Shown here: positions 56,303 through 63,851 of the stretch, one piece after another | Layout of the letters: each line of letters starts with the position of its first letter | Numbering within the stretch: position 1 is the first letter of the stretch | Notes under the pieces: generated by a model | Seen by the model: only the letters and a program-made list of their open reading frames with translations | Databases searched by the model: none | Told to the model about the DNA's origin: nothing | Program-made: the position numbers and the translations under genes | DNA from: Bacillus methanolicus MGA3 | GTDB taxonomy: Bacteria; Bacillota; Bacilli; Bacillales; Cytobacillaceae | NCBI RefSeq assembly: GCF_000724485.1 | Contig: NZ_CP007739.1 | Coordinates: forward strand, 2,154,843-2,218,842 | Direction of reading: 5' to 3' | DNA length: 64,000 nucleotides

Positions 56303-56971
56303 CTAAAAAGCGTCAGTCAATACCTTTTCATCGATGATCAACTCAGCTTCAGTAGAATTGACAATATCTTCAACCGTGAAACCTTTTGCGACTTCTATAA
56401 GCTTTAATCCGGAATCTGTTACATCAATAACGGCTCGCTCTGTAATAATCCGGTCTACAACTCCCTTGCCTGTAAGAGGCAGACTGCATTCTTTCAAAAG
56501 TTTAGAATCCCCGTTTTTATTCGTATGCTCCATAATCACAATAATCTTTTGTGCTCCATGAACTAAATCCATTGCCCCGCCCATTCCTTTAATCATTTTG
56601 CCGGGAATCATCCAGTTAGCCAGATCGCCTTTCTCTGAAACTTCCATTCCCCCGAGGATGGCGAGATTAATATGCCCACCTCGAATCATGGCGAACGACT
56701 CGGCACTGTCAAAATAAGAGGCTCCTGAAATAGCAGTAACAGTTTCCTTTCCGGCATTAATTAAGTCAGGATCGACCTCATTCTCTGCAGGATACGGGCC
56801 AATGCCAAGAAGACCGTTTTCCGACTGCAGCACAACATGCTTATTTTCTGAAATATAATTGGCTACAAGAGTCGGCATCCCGATTCCAAGGTTCACATAA
56901 AAGCCATTTTCAATTTCTTTTTCTGCTCGTCTGGCAATCCTTTCACGAACTGCCGCTTTGTTATTGCTCAT
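56303..56971 (-). CDS. scoB: 3-oxoacid CoA-transferase subunit B
   Basis: Beta subunit of succinyl-CoA:acetoacetate-type CoA transferase. The 222 residues show the catalytic-glutamate motif SENGLLG (about 50-56), GIGMPTL near the N-terminus and the [14 protein letters not shown] segment. It moves CoA between acyl-CoA and acetoacetate so ketone or leucine carbon can enter the thiolase step. It is 22 bp after scoA. Which CoA donor is used cannot be read. Confidence 0.92.
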   Translation of the reverse strand: MSNNKAAVRERIARRAEKEIENGFYVNLGIGMPTLVANYISENKHVVLQSENGLLGIGPYPAENEVDPDLINAGKETVTAISGASYFDSAESFAMIRGGHINLAILGGMEVSEKGDLANWMIPGKMIKGMGGAMDLVHGAQKIIVIMEHTNKNGDSKLLKECSLPLTGKGVVDRIITERAVIDVTDSGLKLIEVAKGFTVEDIVNSTEAELIIDEKVLTDAF

Positions 56972-56993
56972 GCTTTCTCTCCTTTTTTAAAGA

Positions 56994-57683
56994 CTATTTC
57001 CTAACTGTAAGCCGTTCAATTCGCTTCTCCTGTTCTCCTTCAATCAGTACCTGAACGTAAATGCTTGGCGTATGAATAATATTCGGATCAAATTCACCTG
57101 TTTCATAAAGTGATTCAACTTCCGCAATTGTCGTTTTTCCTGCTGCTGCGATCATTGGATTAAAGTTTCTTGCCGTCTTGTGATAAATCAAATTGCCCAT
57201 TTTATCACCTTTCCAGGCACGGACAAGACTAAAATCGGCTGTAAGCGCTTCTTCAAGAAGATATTCTTTTCCGTCAAACACTCTTGTTTCTTTTCCTTCC
57301 GCAATCGGAGTGCCGACACCAGCCGGGGTGAAAAACGCCGGAATTCCTGCTCCGCCAGCCCGAATTTTTTCCGCAAGTGTTCCTTGCGGGATTAATTCAA
57401 CTTCGATCTCTCCTGTCAATACTTGCCGCTCAAATTCTTTATTTTCCCCTACATAAGAACCAACCATTTTTTTAATTTGTTTGTTTTTTAGAAGAAGCCC
57501 AAGTCCCCAATCATCCACGCCGCAATTATTAGAAATAACTGTTAAGTCCTTTACGCCTTTTTCAACCAGTGCCAAGATCAGGTTTTCCGGAATTCCGCAA
57601 AGACCGAAACCGCCTACCATAAGTGTGGCGCCGTCATGAATGTCAGCTACAGCCTCATGGAAGGATGTACATATTTTCTTCAT
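56994..57683 (-). CDS. scoA: 3-oxoacid CoA-transferase subunit A
   Basis: Alpha subunit of the CoA transferase, 229 residues. The CoA-binding [13 protein letters not shown] lies near the N-terminus (about 23-35), followed by [14 protein letters not shown] and the [13 protein letters not shown] loop typical of ScoA/Ato[17 protein letters not shown] glycine-rich stretch comes next (about 112-126). AAAGGAG precedes the ATG. It is directly downstream of a truncated thiolase gene and upstream of scoB. Confidence 0.92.
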   Translation of the reverse strand: MKKICTSFHEAVADIHDGATLMVGGFGLCGIPENLILALVEKGVKDLTVISNNCGVDDWGLGLLLKNKQIKKMVGSYVGENKEFERQVLTGEIEVELIPQGTLAEKIRAGGAGIPAFFTPAGVGTPIAEGKETRVFDGKEYLLEEALTADFSLVRAWKGDKMGNLIYHKTARNFNPMIAAAGKTTIAEVESLYETGEFDPNIIHTPSIYVQVLIEGEQEKRIERLTVRK

Positions 57684-57720
57684 TCACATTCACTCCTTTA
57701 TTGAAAACGCTTTCTGATTT

Positions 57721-57873
57721 TTACGGTTTCACTCCCGCTTTTTCCAGCTCCGCCTTTGTTATGACTGCGCCGAGCTCTGGAGCTGAAATATCTTTGAATG
57801 TAGCGTTAAAACTGCCGATTGCTGTTCTGACAACACTCACAATGACTGCTTCCGTGTTCCCCGTCTGCTTCAT
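57721..57873 (-). pseudogene. Truncated acetyl-CoA acetyltransferase (thiolase) remnant
   Basis: Encodes only about 50 residues, containing the start of a thiolase: EAVIVSVVRTAIGSFNATF, then SAPELGAVITKAELEKAGVKP, ending in TAA. Intact thiolases have about 390 residues and continue with a DVDEV..GNV-type segment; neither the catalytic cysteine nor any later part is present. It lies 37 bp upstream of scoA in the same direction, where an intact thiolase gene would complete the pathway. A deletion remnant is the simplest reading. A purine run sits too close to the ATG for a normal binding site. Confidence 0.75.
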
Positions 57874-57917
57874 CCTTTCTATCACGTATTCATACTTAGT
57901 AAGTTCGAGTGAAAAGG

Positions 57918-57938
57918 ACAAAATACCTTTTATTTTGT
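57918..57938. promoter_or_regulatory. Dyad between the sco unit and the HMG-CoA lyase gene (candidate operator)
   Basis: Perfect inverted repeat ACAAAATA - 5 bp - TATTTTGT in the divergent promoter region. It is well placed for a shared regulator of the two ketone-body units. The cognate protein is unknown. Confidence 0.45.
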
Positions 57939-58011
57939 GAAAATTTTTATTATTCTTGATTTTTTGAATTTTTCTCCCCTAAAATAAAATATGAGAACAG
58001 GAGGGAAAAAC

Positions 58012-58917
58012 ATGACTTTACATTTGCCTGAACATGTAACAATTATTGAAGTTGGTCCGAGAGACGGTCTCCAAAACGAAAATAACTTTATACCTACTGA
58101 TGCAAAAAAAAAGTTTATTAACGCATTGAGGCTTGCCGGATTGAAAGAAATGGAACTGACTTCTTTCGTATCACCGAAATGGGTTCCACAAATGAGTGAT
58201 GCGGCCGAAATTGCGGAAGAATGTCTTGATGATGGAACAAGAAACATTGTGCTGGCACCAAACCGCAAAGGAATCGACCGAGTTTATATGACCGGCTGTA
58301 AAGCAGTCGCTTTATTCGTCGGAGTCAGCAACAGCTTCAATCAAAAAAATATTAATAAAACCACGAAGGAAAGTATGGAAGAAGCAAAACCGATTATTAA
58401 AGAGCTGAAAGAGAAGGGATATTTTGTCCGTGCTTGTATTTCGACAGCCTTTTACTGCCCCTATGAAGGAAAAATTTCTGAAGAGGACACAATCAAGCTT
58501 TGCGAAGAATTTGTAGCTTCGGGCGCTGACGAGCTGAGTGTGGCAGATACAATCGGCATGGCGGCTCCCCATGAGTCTTATTCATTATTTTCGAAATTAA
58601 AGAAAACGTTTCCAGAAAGATTGCTTACAGCCCACTTTCATGATACCCGGAAAATGGCCTTAACGAACATTTTCGCAGCATTGCAGGCAGGGATTTCCCG
58701 CTTTGATACATCTGCCGGAGGTTTGGGCGGCTGTCCATTTGCACCAGGTGCGGCGGGAAATGCAGCAACAGAGGATGTTGTTTTCATGCTTGAACGGATG
58801 GGTATCCGGACCGGCATTGATTTAGAAAAACTACTGCACGCGATTGAAGTTGTCCAGCCTCATCTTTCCCACCCGATTGAAAGCACCTATTACAGATTTA
58901 ACGCTCAACCCAATTAA
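58012..58917 (+). CDS. Hydroxymethylglutaryl-CoA lyase
   Basis: Splits HMG-CoA to acetyl-CoA and acetoacetate, the last step of leucine breakdown (YngG/MvaB type). The 301 residues form a TIM barrel with the N-terminal EVGPRDGLQNE metal/substrate motif (about 13-23), LTAHFHDTRKMALTN and the HMG-CoA lyase signature GGLGGCPFAPGAAGNAATEDV core with the active cysteine (about 236-256). AGGAGGG precedes ATG 58012. It is divergent from scoAB, whose product pathway would consume the acetoacetate. The other leucine-degradation genes are not in view. Confidence 0.94.
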   Translation: MTLHLPEHVTIIEVGPRDGLQNENNFIPTDAKKKFINALRLAGLKEMELTSFVSPKWVPQMSDAAEIAEECLDDGTRNIVLAPNRKGIDRVYMTGCKAVALFVGVSNSFNQKNINKTTKESMEEAKPIIKELKEKGYFVRACISTAFYCPYEGKISEEDTIKLCEEFVASGADELSVADTIGMAAPHESYSLFSKLKKTFPERLLTAHFHDTRKMALTNIFAALQAGISRFDTSAGGLGGCPFAPGAAGNAATEDVVFMLERMGIRTGIDLEKLLHAIEVVQPHLSHPIESTYYRFNAQPN

Positions 58918-58992
58918 TGAATTTTTGATGAATAAGCATTCGTGTGTTAACTCATCTTATAAAGTGATGAAGAACATGAAGGGAGAATGACG

Positions 58993-59124
58993 ATGAGTGA
59001 TCAAAGAGAAAAAGGCTACAGCCAAAAAGGAAAGCCTGTCGCTGATACAGTGAAACAAACGATTGCAGCAGAAGAAGTTGAAAAAGCGATCCATCCGACA
59101 AAGCGGCAAAATTCAAAGCAATAG
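58993..59124 (+). CDS. Unrecognised 43-residue hydrophilic protein
   Basis: Small, highly charged protein: REKGYSQKGKPVAD near the start, then a likely helix (VKQTIAAEEVEKAI) and a basic end. No membrane segment or cysteine. AAGGGAG precedes the ATG with good spacing, and a terminator follows within 15 bp, so it looks like a real transcript, perhaps a small spore or stress protein. I do not recognise a named family. Confidence 0.65.
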   Translation: MSDQREKGYSQKGKPVADTVKQTIAAEEVEKAIHPTKRQNSKQ

Positions 59125-59135
59125 CCTTAATTAAG

Positions 59136-59166
59136 AAGACAAAGCCCCCGCGGTTTTGTCTTTTTG
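59136..59166 (+). terminator. Intrinsic terminator after the 43-residue gene
   Basis: AAGACAAA/TTTTGTCTT stem around a G+C-rich loop, followed by TTTG. Confidence 0.7.
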
Positions 59167-59247
59167 TAACAGTCTTAGTTCTTTTCATATATTAATTGTA
59201 AGGGTAATGGTAAAATGAAGAAGACTACATTTTTGGAGGGATTGTCT

Positions 59248-60186
59248 TTGAGAAAGGCATTCCGTTTTCTTTTCTCTTTCCTTATTTTCTTATCATCAAT
59301 CGGTGTTTATTTTACAAACCGCCTGATGTACATGAAAAAGAAAGAGGATACGTTCATTTTTGAACGGGAAAAAAAAGCAGGGAGACTGAACCCGTCTGAA
59401 TATGAAAAGCTGCCAAAACGGGAAATAATGATCGCTTCTCCTTTCGGTTACTTTATTAAAGCCGTTTTAGTAGAACCGTGCTTTACAAATCACTATATGA
59501 TCATCAGCCATGGAGTAACGGAAAACAAAATAAATTCGATTAAGTACATGAATCTTTTTTTAGAGCGTGGTTTTAATGTCCTCATTTATGACCACCGCCG
59601 CCATGGAGAATCCGGCGGAAAAACGACCAGTTTCGGCCACTACGAAAAGTTTGATTTGAAAGCTGTTGTTGATTGGCTGAAATCAGAAAAAGGCCCTGAT
59701 ATTCTTCTTGGAATTCACGGTGAATCAATGGGAGCTGCAACGATGCTCTTGTATGCCGGAATGCTTGAGGACGGTGCCAATTTCTACATTGCTGATTGCC
59801 CGTTCTCCGATTTTAAAGAACAGCTTGCCTACCGGTTAAAAACGGAATTCAAACTCCCTTCGAAACTGTTCTTGCCTGTTGCTGACTTGTTTTTGCGCCT
59901 TCGTGATCAATATTCCATTGAAGAAGTCTCACCAATATCCGTAATTGAAAATATAAAAAATCCAATCTTATTTATTCATAGCAAAAAAGACGATTTTATT
60001 CTGTCATCGATGACGGAAGCCTTGTATGAACGAAAAAAAGGGCCAAAAAAACTTTTCATGGCAGCTAACGGTGTACATGCCCAATCTTTTAATGAGAATA
60101 AGGAAGAGTATGAAAAGATGATTGATGAATTTTTGAAGAATTATGTTCATAAAAAATATCCGACAACGGAGTACTTGTCTTTTTGA
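59248..60186 (+). CDS. yqkD: Membrane-anchored alpha/beta hydrolase YqkD
   Basis: Serine-hydrolase-fold protein of 312 residues with an N-terminal membrane helix (about 5-25). Visible motifs: oxyanion SHGVTENK (about 90-97), the HRRHGESGG loop, nucleophile elbow GIHGESMG (Ser near 164), the acid DDF region and a late histidine in NGVHAQS. Substrate unknown. The TTG start at 59248 has GGAGGG seven bases upstream and places the KKKED segment at the same number as in B. subtilis YqkD; the ATG at 59215 is less likely. Confidence 0.88.
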   Translation: MRKAFRFLFSFLIFLSSIGVYFTNRLMYMKKKEDTFIFEREKKAGRLNPSEYEKLPKREIMIASPFGYFIKAVLVEPCFTNHYMIISHGVTENKINSIKYMNLFLERGFNVLIYDHRRHGESGGKTTSFGHYEKFDLKAVVDWLKSEKGPDILLGIHGESMGAATMLLYAGMLEDGANFYIADCPFSDFKEQLAYRLKTEFKLPSKLFLPVADLFLRLRDQYSIEEVSPISVIENIKNPILFIHSKKDDFILSSMTEALYERKKGPKKLFMAANGVHAQSFNENKEEYEKMIDEFLKNYVHKKYPTTEYLSF

Positions 60187-60270
60187 GAAACCTCTTTTTG
60201 TCTTCATTTGCAAGACCTAAGCGACCTCAAGGAGCTCTTCGAAAAGCTGCCGCTTTCCTGGGCGCACTGT

Positions 60271-60304
60271 AATAAAAAAGCAGGCCTCGTTTTCGATGGC
60301 CTGC
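60271..60304 (-). terminator. Intrinsic terminator after cydB
   Basis: Perfect GCAGGCC/GGCCTGC stem with an 11-base loop on the minus strand, followed by TTTTTTATT. Confidence 0.85.
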
Positions 60305-60375
60305 CTGTTCGCACCTCTTTTTTTGTTATATCAATAATATCCATTCTAACTTCAACGAATAAGATCTCAATCTTT

Positions 60376-61392
60376 CTATTTTTTCCCTTTAACATAATCT
60401 GCATCAAACAAGAATAATCGCATTAACAAAATGATCGATGGGATTAATAGCAATAATCCTAAAATAAATGCTATGACAAGCGCAATCCCCATTGTCTCAT
60501 TCGTGTAGCCGCTGTAAATGGTGACGTAAGGGTACAAAAGATAAGGCAAGTGGGATGCTCCATAGCCAAAAAACGCAAAGAAAAATTGAAACAAAACGAA
60601 AATAAAGGCCGTCCCGTAATTTCGACGCATCCAAATCAAAAATGATGCGATGATGAAACAAAACAAGGAAAGCACAAACATCCACCAGTAACGAACGATA
60701 ATATTTTCAAAGTGAATGAAATTATGTTGTCTTAACGTAACAAACACTAAGAAACTGGCCAATATTGTCGGCAGACTCCAGAAAAGGGCAAATCCGCGCA
60801 AAAGCTCAAGCGCTTTTTGGTCTTCTGCTCTGTCAGCATAATACGTAAGGAAGCTGGCACTTATAAATAAGACAGACACAATCGCTAAAATAACGACACT
60901 CCATGAATAAGGGTTTGTAAATAATTCTTTTGCTAAGAAAACTAATTTGTCTCCTCTTTTTTCAATAAAACCGCCTTCTGAAATTGTCAAAGCAGTTGAT
61001 AACGAGGCAGGAATCAGCAGCCCTGTTGCTCCATACAAAAACATATAAATGTTATTATCTTTTGCACCATAGTTATTGAATGCATAAAAGGAACCGCGAA
61101 TCGCTAATAAAACGAGTGAAATACTTCCCGGTACAAGCAAGGCTGTTCCAAAATAGTATGCTGTATCAGGAAAGAATCCGACAATTCCGACAAAGAAAAA
61201 AACAAAAAATACGTTCGTTACTTCCCATACCGGTGATAAATAACGGCTAATAAGCTTATTTATAATATGATCTTGTTTTGTGATTTTGCCATAATATGCA
61301 AAAAATCCTGCACCAAAATCAACGGAAGCAACAATTAAGTACCCATAAAGAAACAACCAAAGAACGGTTATCCCTACTAATTGAATTTCCAC
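60376..61392 (-). CDS. cydB: Cytochrome bd oxidase subunit II
   Basis: Membrane subunit of the high-affinity quinol oxidase bd. The 338 residues have about eight transmembrane helices and the family's N-terminal VASVDFGAGFFAY (about 22-34) and SPVWEVTNVFFVFFFVG (about 53-69). GTG start with AAGGAGGAA eight bases upstream, 22 bp after cydA. The pair resembles the YthAB type rather than E. coli CydAB in length. No cydC/cydD follow. Confidence 0.92.
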   Translation of the reverse strand: MEIQLVGITVLWLFLYGYLIVASVDFGAGFFAYYGKITKQDHIINKLISRYLSPVWEVTNVFFVFFFVGIVGFFPDTAYYFGTALLVPGSISLVLLAIRGSFYAFNNYGAKDNNIYMFLYGATGLLIPASLSTALTISEGGFIEKRGDKLVFLAKELFTNPYSWSVVILAIVSVLFISASFLTYYADRAEDQKALELLRGFALFWSLPTILASFLVFVTLRQHNFIHFENIIVRYWWMFVLSLFCFIIASFLIWMRRNYGTAFIFVLFQFFFAFFGYGASHLPYLLYPYVTIYSGYTNETMGIALVIAFILGLLLLIPSIILLMRLFLFDADYVKGKK

Positions 61393-61414
61393 CTTAAATT
61401 CCTCCTTCCCGTAC

Positions 61415-62746
61415 TTATTTATGGAACCGATACTCTAGCTCTGCTTCAGCAGGGTTGTTTATAAACATTTTGCGAAGCACAACTGTACATAGTACGCCAA
61501 GCAGTATATACAAACCAAGGAACAACCACAACATTTCTCCTACTCCGTTGGAGGTTGTTGCTGCTTCCGATACTTTCATATAGCCTCTTAAAATCCACGG
61601 CTGACGGCCAACTTCTGTTAAAATCCAACCTAATTCTATGGAAATCATTGCTAAAGGGCCGCAAAGAACAATTGCACGCAGCAGCCATTTATGATGCATC
61701 CATTCTTTTTTCCATTTGGAAAAAACAACATATAATAAAGATATAATGACCATAAACATAGCAAACATTACTTTAATGTCAAACAAGTAGTGTATATATA
61801 ATGGAGGAATTTCATCTTTTGGAAACTCATTTAACCCTATTACTTCCCCGTTAAAATTGTTAAAAGATAAAAAGCTTAACATCTTCGGTATATGAATGGC
61901 ATATTTGATCTCTTGTTTTTTTTCATCTAATACACCGAACAAAACAAGATCTGCTCCTTTTTTTGTTTCAAAATGCCATTCAATCGCAGCTAATTTTTCC
62001 GGCTGGTACTTTGCTAGGAACTTCGCGGACAAATCACCTGCGATCCCTGTTAGTATGGCGAAAATAAACGCTGACGTAACCGTTAAATGCAATGCTTTTT
62101 TCGTATACTCCGTGATTCTTCCTCTTAACATTTGGATTGCCGCAATCGTGGCCAGGATGAAAGCAGATGTTACGTAAGCAGTTGCCAACACGTGAAAGGT
62201 TTTCGTTGGTGTTGCCGGATTAAACATAGCTTTGATAGGGTCTAATGTCTTAATCACACCATTTACCAATTCGAAGCCTTGTGGTGTGTTCATAAACGCA
62301 TTTACAGTCGTAATAAAGAACGCAGACAATGAGGCTCCAAGCACAATCGGAATTGATAACATCCAATGATAAAGCGGGTTTTTAAATCGATCCCACGTAT
62401 ATAAATAAATTCCTAAGAAAATGGCTTCAAAGAAGAATGCGAATGTTTCCAAAAATAAAGGCAAACTAATCGCTTGTCCTGCAATTTTCATAAAGCTCGG
62501 CCATAAAAGTGAAAGTTGCAAACCAATACATGTTCCAGTTACTACTCCAACCGCTACCGTAATGACAAACCCGCGTGTCCAACGTCTGGCAAGCAATAAA
62601 TAGTGGGAATCGTTCTTTTTAATTCCAATAAATTCCGCAATCGAAACCATCAAAGGGATGCCAACCCCAATTGTTGCGAAAATAATGTGGAAGGATAACG
62701 TTAAAGTTGTTAATATGCGGCTTAGTAAGACATTATCAAATTCCAT
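61415..62746 (-). CDS. cydA: Cytochrome bd oxidase subunit I
   Basis: Quinol-oxidising haem subunit, 443 residues with about nine transmembrane helices. The N-terminal haem-ligand histidine lies in LSFHIIFATIGVG (about 18-30), LPLFLETFAFFFEAIFLG carries the conserved glutamates (about 95-112), and GRQPWILRGYMKVSEAAT is the late signature (about 385-402). The Q-loop is short, as in the CIO/YthA group. The ATG at 62746 has GAGAGGTG upstream; the 35-codon extension to 62851 would cover the Rex-like sites and is not used. Confidence 0.93.
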   Translation of the reverse strand: MEFDNVLLSRILTTLTLSFHIIFATIGVGIPLMVSIAEFIGIKKNDSHYLLLARRWTRGFVITVAVGVVTGTCIGLQLSLLWPSFMKIAGQAISLPLFLETFAFFFEAIFLGIYLYTWDRFKNPLYHWMLSIPIVLGASLSAFFITTVNAFMNTPQGFELVNGVIKTLDPIKAMFNPATPTKTFHVLATAYVTSAFILATIAAIQMLRGRITEYTKKALHLTVTSAFIFAILTGIAGDLSAKFLAKYQPEKLAAIEWHFETKKGADLVLFGVLDEKKQEIKYAIHIPKMLSFLSFNNFNGEVIGLNEFPKDEIPPLYIHYLFDIKVMFAMFMVIISLLYVVFSKWKKEWMHHKWLLRAIVLCGPLAMISIELGWILTEVGRQPWILRGYMKVSEAATTSNGVGEMLWLFLGLYILLGVLCTVVLRKMFINNPAEAELEYRFHK

Positions 62747-62842
62747 TTGTTCACACCTCTCTTTTGATTGAGTTTCACTATTTTCACTATATTCATAGTA
62801 TAAAGCGTGTTTTGCCTCATGAGCTTCTAAGCTTTGAACACT

Positions 62843-62860
62843 TTGTGACAAAATTCACGA
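62843..62860. promoter_or_regulatory. Rex-like operator upstream of cydAB
   Basis: TTGTGACAAAATTCACGA matches TTGTGAANNNNTTCACAA at all but two specified positions. It lies about 100 bp before the cydA start. Rex is the NADH-sensing repressor of cyd genes in Firmicutes. Confidence 0.65.
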
Positions 62861-62865
62861 ATTTT

Positions 62866-62883
62866 TTGTGACAAAATTTCAAA
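62866..62883. promoter_or_regulatory. Second Rex-like half-site upstream of cydAB
   Basis: TTGTGACAAAATTTCAAA repeats the left half of the first site exactly, 23 bp away, with a degenerate right half. It may act as a weaker cooperative site. Confidence 0.45.
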
Positions 62884-62996
62884 AATACGAATTCCGTCTT
62901 GTGCAGCGTGCCCTAACGCACCCATCAAAAATTTGCGCTAGAATTTAATATCAGTTGCATTTCACTGCCCCTGGTGCTAGTAGTGTCTGACACAAC

Positions 62997-63026
62997 AAAA
63001 AACAGGCCCGATTTATCAATGGCCTG
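62997..63026 (-). terminator. Intrinsic terminator after yqkB
   Basis: CAGGCC/GGCCTG stem on the minus strand followed by TTTTTTGTTGTG. Its sequence closely resembles the cydB terminator. Confidence 0.75.
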
Positions 63027-63039
63027 CCTGATCTTATTC

Positions 63040-63369
63040 TTATGGTTTTGTTTTATCAAAAAAGCTCATTCTTCCATTTAATATCTCACCCTGACTTTTT
63101 AATTGAAAGCAATTAGCGCTTTCTAAAAAATCAATTTTCATTTTTTCATCTAGAAATACTTTTTTCGACTTCTCTACAAAAATACTTCTGCTGTTTGTAA
63201 TAATCTCTTCGTCGTCACTGTCTGTTTCGCTGACGTACCAAAGAGCCGTTACACCGTTTACGGCACAGCCGCATCCGTCTGTATCGTATTTTAACTTTAA
63301 ATAACCTGTTTTTCCCGCCGTTTTCTCCTCGAGTTTACTGGCAGCCGCTTCTGTTAACGTGATTTCCAC
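63040..63369 (-). CDS. yqkB: HesB/IscA-like protein YqkB
   Basis: Fe-S biogenesis-fold protein of 109 residues. It has the N-terminal ITLTEAAASKLEEKTAGK helix and the GCGCAVNGVTALW segment (about 32-44) that carries the only clustered cysteines. The canonical C-terminal CxC of IscA is absent, as in other YqkB proteins, so a scaffold role is uncertain. GTG start with GGAAGGAG upstream. Same neighbourhood as in B. subtilis. Confidence 0.85.
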   Translation of the reverse strand: MEITLTEAAASKLEEKTAGKTGYLKLKYDTDGCGCAVNGVTALWYVSETDSDDEEIITNSRSIFVEKSKKVFLDEKMKIDFLESANCFQLKSQGEILNGRMSFFDKTKP

Positions 63370-63480
63370 CTGAATGACTCCTTCCTAGTTGTATACCTTA
63401 TTATAGCATTTTGCCTGTTGTTTAAATCTATTCAAAATAATCGACTGGCATTTCTGCCTGCAGTAAAAAAGTGTTCATTC

Positions 63481-63828
63481 TTATCTGGCGGAATCATCTG
63501 CAAACCGGACATCAGCAATATTTGAAATTTCAATCTGGTGCACTTCGTCAAAACGATCGACCACATGGAGTTTTTTGGCTATTTCATCCCAGTAATGAAT
63601 CGTGCCGATGACGATCTGGTACCTCCGTCCCCTGTAATACGTAATTGCCACGCTTTTTCCAAATTCCATTGCTTCCGCCATCACTTCATTCATTACTTCA
63701 AGCTGCTGTTCATCGGGCTCCATTTTGTTCTCGTACATATCTTCCTTTGCCCAGTCTCTGAGCAGCTTTACATGTTCAGGAAGCATCATCGATGTCCATT
63801 TTATTCTTCCTCGGTCCCGTATCATCAT
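63481..63828 (-). CDS. YolD-like family protein
   Basis: Small 115-residue protein with the YolD signature RGRIKWTSMMLPEHVKLLRDW near the start (about 6-26) and a beta-rich C-terminal half. YolD-like proteins are encoded beside UvrX-type Y-family polymerases and are proposed partners; the 3' end of such a polymerase gene lies 23 bp upstream. It corresponds in place to B. subtilis yqkC but is longer. Tandem ATGs at the start; GGTGGAG lies just before. Confidence 0.85.
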   Translation of the reverse strand: MMIRDRGRIKWTSMMLPEHVKLLRDWAKEDMYENKMEPDEQQLEVMNEVMAEAMEFGKSVAITYYRGRRYQIVIGTIHYWDEIAKKLHVVDRFDEVHQIEISNIADVRFADDSAR

Positions 63829-63851
63829 ATCTCCACCTCACTCCAGTTCAT

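Noticed and set aside
62747..62851. 35-codon N-terminal extension of cydA
   Set aside because: It has no ribosome binding site, covers a Rex-like site and does not resemble CydA N-termini. The ATG at 62746 has a strong binding site.
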